64,000 nt of DNA, taken from contig NZ_LBIC01000004.1 of assembly GCF_001005725.1 (NCBI RefSeq), positions 248,001 to 312,000 on the forward strand. The letters run 5' to 3'. Origin of the DNA: Sphingobium chungbukense. Its GTDB lineage: Bacteria; Pseudomonadota; Alphaproteobacteria; Sphingomonadales; Sphingomonadaceae. Position numbers and translations under genes: made by a program. Below are positions 28,550 to 35,405 of the stretch, piece after piece (position 1 is the first letter of the stretch; every line of letters begins with the position of its first letter). Below the pieces are notes generated by a model. That model did no database searches. It was not told where the DNA came from and was given only the letters and a program-made list of their open reading frames with translations.

Positions 28550-29902
28550 ATGAATGCCCGCTGGCTTCGTCTCGCCGCCGTGGCCCTGACGTCCCTCGCC
28601 CTGCTGGCGCGTCCGGCGGCGGCGCAGCAGATCCTGCGGGATGCGGAAACGGAAGCCTTCATGGCCGACATGTCTGCGCCGCTGGTCAAGGCCGCGGGGA
28701 TGGAACCCCGCAATGTCCAGGTGCTGGTCATCAACGACCCCGACATCAACGCCTTCGTCGCGGGCGGCCAATATGTCTGGGTGCATAGCGGGCTGATCGC
28801 GGCGGCCGACAATGTTAACCAGGTGCAGGGCGTGGTCGCGCACGAACTCGGCCATATCGAGGGCGGCCATGTCATTCGCTATGGCGAGGGGATGAAGGAG
28901 GCGACCGGCATCACGCTGCTCAGCCTGGTCCTGGGCGCGGCGGCGATCGCGGCGGGCGGTGCCGAAGCGGGCATGGGCATCCTTGGCATGGGACAGCAGG
29001 CGGCGATGGGCAAGTTCCTCGCCTTTTCCCGAACACAGGAAAGCTCCGCCGACCTGGCCGGCGCGCGCTATCTCAGCAAGGCGGGGATTTCGGGCAAGGG
29101 CAGCCTGGAATTCTTCAAGAAGCTGCAGAACCAGGAATATCGGCTCGCCATCCCGCAGGACGACAGCTATGGCCGCACCCACCCGCTGTCGGGCGAGCGC
29201 ATCAATGTGCTGCGCGAGGTCTATACGGTCGATCCCGCCTGGGACAAGCCGATGGACCCGAAGCTGGAGGCGCGGTTCGAGCGGATCAAGGCGAAGCTGG
29301 TCGGCTTCGTGTCGGAGCCCAATCAGACCCTGCTCAAATATCCGGAAAGCGACCAGTCGATCCCGGCCCATTATGCGCGCGCCTATGCCTGGCACAAGAG
29401 CGCCTATCCGGACAAGGCGCTCAGCGAGGTCGACGCGCTGCTGACTGCCGCGCCGCACGATCCCTATTTCCTGGAATTGAAGGGACAGGTGCTGCTGGAA
29501 AGCGGCAAGCCTGTCGATGCGATCCCGCCCTTGCGCGAAGCGGTGCAACTCACCAACCAGCCGCTGATCGCCACGCTGCTCGGCCATGCGTTGATCGCGA
29601 CGGAGAATGACGCCAATTTCGCGGAGGCGGAGAAGGTGCTGCGCAACGCCATCGCGCGGGATCGGGAGAATCCCTTTGCCTGGTATCAACTGGGTGTCGT
29701 CTACGAGCATCGCGGCGATATTCCCCGCGCGGCGCTGGCGACGGCGGAACGCTATTCGATGATGGGTGACGACCAGATGGCGCTGCGCAGCGCGGACGCG
29801 GCGATGCAGGGGTTGAAGCCGGGAACGGTTGACTATCTGCGCGCGCAGGATATCGCCATGGTTTCCCGCGCCGCCGTCGAGCAGAAGCGAAAGAAGAAAT
29901 GA
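28550..29902 (+). CDS. M48 family metalloprotease with TPR tail (BepA-like)
   Basis: Periplasmic zinc protease that in E. coli BepA degrades or assists stalled outer-membrane beta-barrel proteins. Start at 28550 because the protein then begins MNARWLRLAAVALTSLALLARPAAAQ, a clean Sec signal; the frame is open for 24 Pro-rich codons upstream without RBS. The HELGH zinc motif (VVAHELGHIEGGH) lies about residues 90-102 of the shortened protein, with the downstream Glu in RTQESSADLAGARY. The C-terminal 200 residues (repeats around DKALSEVDALLTAAPHDPYFLELKGQVLLESGK) are TPR-like. The 450-residue length is usual. Four-base overlap with the DsbA gene. Confidence 0.9.
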   Translation: MNARWLRLAAVALTSLALLARPAAAQQILRDAETEAFMADMSAPLVKAAGMEPRNVQVLVINDPDINAFVAGGQYVWVHSGLIAAADNVNQVQGVVAHELGHIEGGHVIRYGEGMKEATGITLLSLVLGAAAIAAGGAEAGMGILGMGQQAAMGKFLAFSRTQESSADLAGARYLSKAGISGKGSLEFFKKLQNQEYRLAIPQDDSYGRTHPLSGERINVLREVYTVDPAWDKPMDPKLEARFERIKAKLVGFVSEPNQTLLKYPESDQSIPAHYARAYAWHKSAYPDKALSEVDALLTAAPHDPYFLELKGQVLLESGKPVDAIPPLREAVQLTNQPLIATLLGHALIATENDANFAEAEKVLRNAIARDRENPFAWYQLGVVYEHRGDIPRAALATAERYSMMGDDQMALRSADAAMQGLKPGTVDYLRAQDIAMVSRAAVEQKRKKK

Positions 29903-30669
29903 CAGACCAATCGCGGCCCGGCTTTCGCGCGGCGCTTTCCAACAGGACCATATTGATGACCCTTGGCGTTTTCGCCTTCATCGCCGCGACCGCGACGGGC
30001 GCCGCGCTCGGCACGCAGAGCACCGGCCGCGTCGATGCCAGCGACAAGGCGGCGATCGAGCAGATCGTGCACGACTATATTCTGGAGCATCCGGAGATCA
30101 TTCCGCAGGCCGTCGAGAAATTGCAGGCCAAGCGCATGACGGGCACGATCGACGCCAGCCGCCAGACCATCGAAACGCCCTATGCGGGGGCGTGGGAAGG
30201 CGCGGCCAAGGGCGATGTGACGGTGGTCGAATTTTTCGACTATGCCTGCGGCTATTGCCGGGCGTCGCTGCCCGATCTGGCGAAGCTGGTGGGTGAGGAC
30301 AAGGGGGTGAAGGTCGTCTATCGCGAGCTGCCGATCCTGTCCGACGCGAGCATCGATGCCGCGAAAGTGTCGCTGCTGGCGGCGGAGAAGAACCAGTATA
30401 TGCCCTATCACCGCGCGCTCTATGCGGCGGGGAAGGTGACGCGGGAAACGATCCTCGCTGCCGCGGCGAAGGTCGGGATCGATGCGAAGGCGGCGGAAGC
30501 GGCCATTGCGGACAGCAGATATAATGCGGAAATCCAGTCGAATATCGGCCTTGCGCAAAAATTGCAGGCGTCCGGCACGCCGACCTTCGTGATCGGGAAG
30601 CAGGTGCTGAACGGCGCGGTGGGATATGATGCGCTCAAGGCGGCCGTGGCGGCCGCACGGGGGAAGTAA
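29899..30669 (+). CDS. DsbA-family thiol oxidoreductase
   Basis: 256 residues with an N-terminal membrane anchor (about 16-42) and a DsbA-type thioredoxin fold. The active site is CGYC in VVEFFDYACGYCRASLPDL and the cis-Pro loop is SGTPTFVIG. The region before the active site (EQIVHDYILEHPEIIPQAVEKLQ) is typical of the DsbA/Com1-like family in Alphaproteobacteria. Overlap with the M48 gene suggests a shared role in outer-membrane protein quality control. Oxidase or isomerase activity cannot be separated by sequence. Confidence 0.88.
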   Translation: MTDQSRPGFRAALSNRTILMTLGVFAFIAATATGAALGTQSTGRVDASDKAAIEQIVHDYILEHPEIIPQAVEKLQAKRMTGTIDASRQTIETPYAGAWEGAAKGDVTVVEFFDYACGYCRASLPDLAKLVGEDKGVKVVYRELPILSDASIDAAKVSLLAAEKNQYMPYHRALYAAGKVTRETILAAAAKVGIDAKAAEAAIADSRYNAEIQSNIGLAQKLQASGTPTFVIGKQVLNGAVGYDALKAAVAAARGK

Positions 30670-30865
30670 GCGGCGATTTCGGGTGGATTCTTGCTTCTGG
30701 CCCGTCTTCCCCGCGGAAGCTGCGATCGCGGGCGGGAACGCACATGCCAGCCCTTAGGGGATCCCCGCTTTCGCTGGGGTGAGGGATGTTGCCGACGTCC
30801 GCAAATGGCCGAACCGCACTCGTCCGTGGACAATGCTTAAAAGCGTCTTCCCCCCTCCTCCGCCA

Positions 30866-30894
30866 TTGACTCGGCTTCCCCTTTTGCCTATCGG
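30866..30894 (+). promoter_or_regulatory. candidate sigma-70 promoter for rpmH operon
   Basis: -35 TTGACT at 30866-30871, 17-base spacer, -10-like TATCGG at 30889-30894. The -35 is near-perfect, the -10 poor. Confidence 0.35.
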
Positions 30895-30910
30895 ACGCCC
30901 CCTGACATGC

Positions 30911-30936
30911 GGCCGCCCGACCGGCGGCCCTTTTTT
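30911..30936 (+). terminator. terminator-like hairpin in the rpmH leader
   Basis: GGCCGCC (30911-30917), loop CGACC, GGCGGCC (30923-30929), then C and six T. It is a textbook intrinsic terminator 39 bases before the rpmH start. It may stop transcripts from the dsbA side, or act as an attenuator if the promoter at 30866 drives rpmH. Confidence 0.7.
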
Positions 30937-30974
30937 GTCACGCCCGATTCTTATAGTTTTTTGAGGAATGAACG

Positions 30975-31109
30975 ATGAAGCGCACCTATCAGCCGAGCAA
31001 TCTGGTTCGGAAGCGCCGTCACGGTTTCCGCGCCCGCATGGCGACCCCCGGCGGCCGCAATGTGATCCGCGCACGCCGTTCGCGCGGCCGCAAGAGCCTG
31101 AGCGCCTGA
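30975..31109 (+). CDS. rpmH: 50S ribosomal protein L34
   Basis: 44 residues, [20 protein letters not shown] then a basic tail ending RGRKSLSA: the universal L34 sequence. GAGGA at 30963-30967 gives an ideal 7-base spacing to this ATG. It is the first gene of the conserved rpmH-rnpA-yidD-yidC order. An in-frame ATG of the other (rnpA) frame lies 7 bases upstream of this one (see finding). Confidence 0.97.
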   Translation: MKRTYQPSNLVRKRRHGFRARMATPGGRNVIRARRSRGRKSLSA

Positions 31110-31141
31110 ACGACGCGCCGCTGAACAGCGCGCCTGCCGTC

Positions 31142-31618
31142 ATGGGCAAGCGCGCCGATTTTCTGGCGGCGAATCGTGGGCGGCGCGCCCCCATGCCGGG
31201 CTTTGTCCTGCTGGTGCGCGAACGTGGCGACGGCGATCCGGCGATGCGTTACGGCATCACGGTCACGAAAAAGATTGGCGGCGCTGTCGTCCGTAACCGG
31301 ATGAAGCGCCGTTTTCGCGTTCTGGCGCGCGAGTTGCTGCCCCTGCATGGCGTGGCGGGCGCCGATCATGTGCTGATCGGCCGGTCCGAAGGGATTGAGC
31401 GCGATTTCGGCCTGCTGCGCGCCGAGATGGCGAAGGCGCTGGGTAAGGTCATGTCGCGGCCAGCCGGTGATACTCGCGGCCGCCCCGGCAAGAAAGCGGC
31501 TCATCCGAAGAGCGACGTGCTCCTGCGCAGGCAGGAGCCCAGTTCAGAGGCAGAGACAAAAGGCAATGGCGGGACTGGGTTCCTGCCTGTGCAGGAACAC
31601 GGAGCGGAAAAGCCGTGA
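31142..31618 (+). CDS. rnpA: ribonuclease P protein component
   Basis: Protein subunit of RNase P, which matures tRNA 5' ends. Start at the ATG 31142 ([15 protein letters not shown]), 32 bases after rpmH. The family core is intact: [13 protein letters not shown], then [29 protein letters not shown] carrying the RNR motif, then [12 protein letters not shown]. About 55 residues after [10 protein letters not shown] are not RnpA-like; this tail is encoded by two copies of a hairpin repeat (31519-31538, 31579-31598), so the protein is unusually long (158 residues). The same frame is open upstream right through rpmH to 30968. It overlaps yidD by four bases. Confidence 0.92.
   Translation: MGKRADFLAANRGRRAPMPGFVLLVRERGDGDPAMRYGITVTKKIGGAVVRNRMKRRFRVLARELLPLHGVAGADHVLIGRSEGIERDFGLLRAEMAKALGKVMSRPAGDTRGRPGKKAAHPKSDVLLRRQEPSSEAETKGNGGTGFLPVQEHGAEKP
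31519..31538. repeat. TCCTGC-N4-GCAGGA hairpin inside rnpA, copy 1
   Basis: GCTCCTGC (31519-31526), loop GCAG, GCAGGAGC (31531-31538). Inside the rnpA 3' coding tail. Confidence 0.75.
31579..31598. repeat. TCCTGC-N4-GCAGGA hairpin inside rnpA, copy 2
   Basis: GTTCCTGC (31579-31586), loop CTGT, GCAGGAAC (31591-31598), 60 bases after copy 1 and just before the yidD start. Confidence 0.75.
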
Positions 31619-31827
31619 TCGGCCGCCTGCTCATCCTGATCGCCCGTTTCTGGCAGCTTGGTCCCTCGCGGATTTTGCCGCCCAGTTGCCGCTATGCCCC
31701 CTCCTGCTCGGAATATGCGATCCAGGCGATCCGCAAATATGGTGCGGTGAAGGGTAGCTGGCTGGCCACGAAGCGGCTAATGCGATGCCACCCTTGGGGC
31801 GGTTCGGGTTACGACCCGGTCCCCTGA
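31615..31827 (+). CDS. yidD: membrane protein insertion efficiency factor YidD
   Basis: 70 residues; starts with GTG overlapping the rnpA stop by four bases. The conserved core [33 protein letters not shown] with its three Cys, and the terminal [13 protein letters not shown], are diagnostic. It is an amphipathic protein at the inner membrane that aids YidC/Sec-dependent insertion. Positioned between rnpA and yidC as in most bacteria. Confidence 0.96.
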   Translation: MIGRLLILIARFWQLGPSRILPPSCRYAPSCSEYAIQAIRKYGAVKGSWLATKRLMRCHPWGGSGYDPVP

Positions 31828-31863
31828 CACAAGAATTTCACAGACACGGCGGAGCCGATAAGC

Positions 31864-33606
31864 GTGGACGACAAGAAGAATATTGTTCTGGCGGTGCTGC
31901 TGACCGCGGCGATCCTGTTCGGCTGGCCTTATGTCGCCAAGCATTTCTTCCCCGCCGCCAATCCGCCCGCGACCAAGATCGAGGGCGGCAAGACCACGCC
32001 GCTGGGCACCTCCGGCCCGGCCCCTGCTGCTGAAGGCCCCGCCGCGATCCGCGATCTGGCGTTGGTCCTCAAGGACAGCCCGCGAGTGGCGATCCGCACG
32101 CCAAAGCTCGCGGGTTCGATCAATCTCAAGGGCGCGCGCATCGATGACATCGTGTTGCCGACCTACAAGGAAACCATCGCCAAGGATTCGCCCGCGATCC
32201 GCCTCTACGGCCCCAGCGGCACGAAGGACGCCTATTTTGCAGGCTTCGGCTGGCAGGGCGAAGGGTTGAAAGCTCCCAACAGCAACACGGTCTGGACCGC
32301 CAATGGTAAGGAATTGACCCCGACCAGCCCCGTCACGCTGACGTGGAATAACGGTGCAGGTCAGACCTTCGAAATCCGCTTGTCCGTCGACGAAAATTAC
32401 ATGATCACCTTTGCGCAGAAGGTATCGAACAGCGGCGCAAGCGCGGTTGGGGTGAAACCTTACAGCTATGTTAGCCGTAAAGGACATTCGAAGGACATTT
32501 CGACCTGGACCATCCACACTGGGCCGATTGGTGTGTTCAATGGGGCGGCCAATTACGATATTGGTTTCGATAACCTCGATGGCCAAGAGCCCGGCTTCTT
32601 TGCAAAGATGTTTGGCACCACCGCCGTAGCAGGCGCCAATCCGTACAGCACCAAGGGCGGCTGGGTCGGATTTACAGACAAATATTGGCTCTCAGCCATC
32701 ATACCTGATCAAAAAGCGGCTGTTTCCGGTCAGTTCCAAGGCGCTGACAAGCAATATCAAGCTGATGTCACCGTTGCTCCGACTGTGCTGGCCCCCGGCA
32801 AGGCTGTGACGCAGACCAACCGGCTGTTCGTCGGTGCCAAGGAAGTGAAGACGCTGCAAGCCTATGAGCGGGCGGGCATTCCGCTGTTCGACCGGGCGAT
32901 CGACTGGGGCTGGTTCTACTGGTTCGAACAGCCGATCTTCGCGCTGCTGCACTGGCTGTTCACGGTCATCGGCAATTTCGGCGTGGCGATCATCTGCCTG
33001 ACCTTCGTGGTCCGGGGCCTGATGTTCCCCGTCGCCCAGCGCCAGTTCGCCAGCATGGCGGCGATGCGCGCGGTGCAGCCCAAGATGAAGGCGTTGCAGG
33101 AGAAACATAAGGACGACAAGCAGAAGCTCCAGCAGGAGATGATGGAGCTGTACAAGCGCGAGAAGGTCAATCCGCTTGCCGGCTGTCTGCCGATCTTCAT
33201 CCAGATTCCGATCTTCTTCGCGCTGTACAAGGTGTTGCAGCTCACGATCGAAATGCGTCACCAGCCCTTCGCGCTGTGGATCAAGGATCTCTCCGCGCCC
33301 GATCCGCTGCATATCGTGAACCTGTTCGGTCTGCTGCCGTTCACGCCGCCTGCCTTCCTGGGCATCGGCCTGCTGGCGCTGGCTCTGGGCATCAGCATGT
33401 ATTTCCAGTTCAAGCTGAACCCGGCGCAGATGGACCCGATGCAGCAGCAGGTGTTCGCGATCATGCCGTGGATGATGATGTTCATCATGGCGCCCTTCGC
33501 GGCGGGCCTGCTGGTCTACTGGATCACCAACAACTGCCTGTCGATGTTGCAGCAATGGTGGCTTTACAAGCGCCACCCGCAATTGAACGCCGCAGAAGCG
33601 AAATAA
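31864..33606 (+). CDS. yidC: membrane protein insertase YidC
   Basis: Inserts and folds inner-membrane proteins, alone or with SecYEG. GTG start at 31864 giving [24 protein letters not shown], the first membrane helix. A periplasmic beta-sandwich domain of about 320 residues follows, then the conserved core: helix 2 with the catalytic-groove Arg in [13 protein letters not shown], the cytoplasmic coiled hairpin ([37 protein letters not shown]), and the last helices ending [14 protein letters not shown]. 580 residues, normal for a Gram-negative YidC. engB follows after about 10 bases. Confidence 0.97.
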   Translation: MDDKKNIVLAVLLTAAILFGWPYVAKHFFPAANPPATKIEGGKTTPLGTSGPAPAAEGPAAIRDLALVLKDSPRVAIRTPKLAGSINLKGARIDDIVLPTYKETIAKDSPAIRLYGPSGTKDAYFAGFGWQGEGLKAPNSNTVWTANGKELTPTSPVTLTWNNGAGQTFEIRLSVDENYMITFAQKVSNSGASAVGVKPYSYVSRKGHSKDISTWTIHTGPIGVFNGAANYDIGFDNLDGQEPGFFAKMFGTTAVAGANPYSTKGGWVGFTDKYWLSAIIPDQKAAVSGQFQGADKQYQADVTVAPTVLAPGKAVTQTNRLFVGAKEVKTLQAYERAGIPLFDRAIDWGWFYWFEQPIFALLHWLFTVIGNFGVAIICLTFVVRGLMFPVAQRQFASMAAMRAVQPKMKALQEKHKDDKQKLQQEMMELYKREKVNPLAGCLPIFIQIPIFFALYKVLQLTIEMRHQPFALWIKDLSAPDPLHIVNLFGLLPFTPPAFLGIGLLALALGISMYFQFKLNPAQMDPMQQQVFAIMPWMMMFIMAPFAAGLLVYWITNNCLSMLQQWWLYKRHPQLNAAEAK

Positions 33607-33616
33607 GGCCGGATTG

Positions 33617-34279
33617 GTGAACGAACAGGAAGCGACCGACCAGAATTTGGCCGACCTTATCGAGGAAGCGCGCAAGGTCTTTGCCGGGCCGATCGCCTTC
33701 CTCAAATCCGCGCCCGATTTGAAATTCCTGCCTGACATGGCGGTGAATGAGGTCGCCTTTGCCGGGCGGTCCAATGTCGGCAAGTCATCGCTGCTGAATG
33801 CGCTGACCAATCGCAATGGGCTGGCGCGGACGTCCAACACGCCGGGGCGGACGCAGGAGCTGAACTTCTTCGATGTGGGCGATCCGCTGCGGTTCCGGCT
33901 GGTCGACATGCCGGGTTATGGCTACGCCCGCGCGCCCAAGGACATGGTGCGCAAATGGCGGTTCCTGGTGAACGACTATCTGCGCGGGCGGGCGAAGCTG
34001 AAGCGGACGCTGGTGCTGATCGACAGCCGCCATGGGATCAAGGATGTCGATACCGATATTCTCGACATGCTGGATGCGGCGGCGGTCAGCTATCGCATCG
34101 TGCTGACCAAGGCGGACAAGGTGAAGGCCAGCCATCTGGCCGAGGTGAAGCAGGCCGTGGCCGAGGCGATCCGCAAGCGCCCCGCCGCGCATCCCGACAT
34201 CATCGCGACATCGAGCGAGAAGGGCATGGGATTGCCGGAACTGCGTGCGGCTGTGCTGGAAAGTGTGACACAGGGATAA
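33617..34279 (+). CDS. yihA: ribosome biogenesis GTPase YihA/YsxC (EngB)
   Basis: Essential GTPase needed for 50S subunit assembly. GTG at 33617 ([10 protein letters not shown]) is preferred to the adjacent TTG at 33614; both fit. All G motifs are visible: G1 [14 protein letters not shown]2 around [13 protein letters not shown]3 [13 protein letters not shown]4 TKADK and G5 TSSEKGMG. Length about 220 residues. Fifth gene of the rpmH cluster, immediately after yidC. Confidence 0.94.
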   Translation: MNEQEATDQNLADLIEEARKVFAGPIAFLKSAPDLKFLPDMAVNEVAFAGRSNVGKSSLLNALTNRNGLARTSNTPGRTQELNFFDVGDPLRFRLVDMPGYGYARAPKDMVRKWRFLVNDYLRGRAKLKRTLVLIDSRHGIKDVDTDILDMLDAAAVSYRIVLTKADKVKASHLAEVKQAVAEAIRKRPAAHPDIIATSSEKGMGLPELRAAVLESVTQG

Positions 34280-34342
34280 AGCATTCTGAAGTTGGCTGGA
34301 ACAGCCGACGGCTCGCGGAATGCGGTAACAAGGACAGCTGCC

Positions 34343-34645
34343 ATGACCGACGATGATTATGTCTATGACGAGGCGAGCGGCGAATGGATCAGCGCGGCAG
34401 AAGCCGCTGAGAAGGCCAGCGCCGCCGAGACGGTCGAGGTCCGCGACGCGGTCGGCAATCTGCTGAACGACGGCGATCAGGTCACGCTGATCAAGGATCT
34501 GGTCGTCAAGGGCGCGGGCCAGACGTTGAAGCGCGGGACGCTGATCAAATCGATCCGGTTGACCGGCGATCCCCAGGAGATCGATTGCCGCCATGATGGC
34601 ATCAAGGGACTGGTGCTGCGGGCGGAGTTCGTGCGCAAACGCTGA
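34343..34645 (+). CDS. PhnA-domain protein (zinc ribbon absent)
   Basis: A 100-residue protein whose C-terminal two-thirds match the PhnA domain: VRDAVGNLLNDGDQVTLIKDLVVKGAGQTLKRGTLIKSIRL then DGIKGLVLRAEFVRK. E. coli PhnA has an N-terminal CxxC zinc ribbon; here the N-terminus is an acidic stretch (MTDDDYVYDEASGEW) with no Cys pair, so it is a short form. The old 'alkylphosphonate' name is misleading and there are no phn genes nearby. Start at 34343 chosen for MTDDDY; upstream codons look non-coding. Function unknown. Confidence 0.75.
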   Translation: MTDDDYVYDEASGEWISAAEAAEKASAAETVEVRDAVGNLLNDGDQVTLIKDLVVKGAGQTLKRGTLIKSIRLTGDPQEIDCRHDGIKGLVLRAEFVRKR

Positions 34646-34652
34646 TGCACCG

Positions 34653-35207
34653 TCAGAACAGCTTGTACTGACCGCTGCCGTTGAGGCGCCAGGTCGCCAG
34701 CGTTTCATGGTGCGTGCGGCCGACATGGCTGCACACCAGCATGAACTGGTCGACATGCCAGCTGAAGCCTTCGACCCGCCGCTGCTCCGGCGGGCCATCG
34801 CGATAGAAGAGCGTCTGATGCGGGCTGAAGCTCCACCCGGGGCGGGATAGCACCCCTGCCCCCTTCATGGCCGTCGCGATCTGCCGCTGGAGCGCATTCA
34901 ACAACGGCACGCTATGCGAGGGGCGCAATGCCGCCGATCGATTGCCGATACTGAGCCGGTCCAGCCGCAGATCGAAGGGCTCGGCCTTTATCCCGGTACC
35001 CGCGCGCAGCAGCGCCTTGATGACCGCGTAGGGATAATCGTCATAATCGCAGCTGATGGCGAGCGTCACATGCTGATGCTCGACCGCGATGCGCCGGGCG
35101 TCGCCCGCAATGGTTTCCGCGAAATGATCGGTCTGGCGCGCGATCAGCAGGCTGGGCTTGAGCGCATAGAAGAGACGGAAGAGGCTTTGGCTGGGGCGGC
35201 TTTCCAT
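34653..35207 (-). CDS. 2H phosphoesterase, 2'-5' RNA ligase / RNA cyclic phosphodiesterase family
   Basis: 184 residues with the two HxT/S motifs that define the 2H superfamily: HVTLAISC at about 46-53 and HQTLFYRD at about 129-136. Both catalytic His/Thr pairs are intact. The closest named family is ThpR/LigT, which hydrolyses 2',3'-cyclic phosphates and can seal 2'-5' bonds in vitro. The flanking sequence (LFRLFYALKP) has the usual N-terminal strand. Convergent with the phnA-like gene. A perfect GTTC-N7-GTTC lies 32 bases upstream of the start, which could place it under LexA. Confidence 0.85.
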   Translation of the reverse strand: MESRPSQSLFRLFYALKPSLLIARQTDHFAETIAGDARRIAVEHQHVTLAISCDYDDYPYAVIKALLRAGTGIKAEPFDLRLDRLSIGNRSAALRPSHSVPLLNALQRQIATAMKGAGVLSRPGWSFSPHQTLFYRDGPPEQRRVEGFSWHVDQFMLVCSHVGRTHHETLATWRLNGSGQYKLF

Positions 35208-35238
35208 GGCCTTGTCTCCATGCGAATCGGCGAATTTT

Positions 35239-35253
35239 GTTCATGATATGTTC
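35239..35253. promoter_or_regulatory. candidate alphaproteobacterial SOS (LexA) box
   Basis: GTTCATGATATGTTC, a perfect direct repeat GTTC-N7-GTTC, the LexA consensus of Alphaproteobacteria. It lies between the divergent 2H phosphoesterase (start 32 bases away) and cstA (start 153 bases away). One match in 64 kb can occur by chance; position makes it worth testing. Confidence 0.4.
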
Positions 35254-35405
35254 TTTTCTTGCGGGAAGCGAATCCTTCCGAAATTTCGGGCGCCGCGACG
35301 GGCCTCGTTCCGTCCGGGCAAGAGACGCCGGACAAGAGAAGATTGTCTTTGCCGGGACCGGCCTTACTGTGGCGGCTTTGGACGAACAGGCGATCAGAGA
35401 GAGCG

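Larger units (their letters stand above)
30670..30974. other. 305-base intergenic region: repeat remnant, candidate promoter, leader terminator
   Basis: At 30761-30780 a CCCCGC-TTTC-GC(T)GGGG hairpin resembles sphingomonad dispersed repeats. TTGACT (30866-30871) with a 17-base spacer before TATCGG (30889-30894) is a candidate promoter for rpmH. The terminator-like hairpin at 30911-30936 lies between it and rpmH. I see no gene here. Confidence 0.45.
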
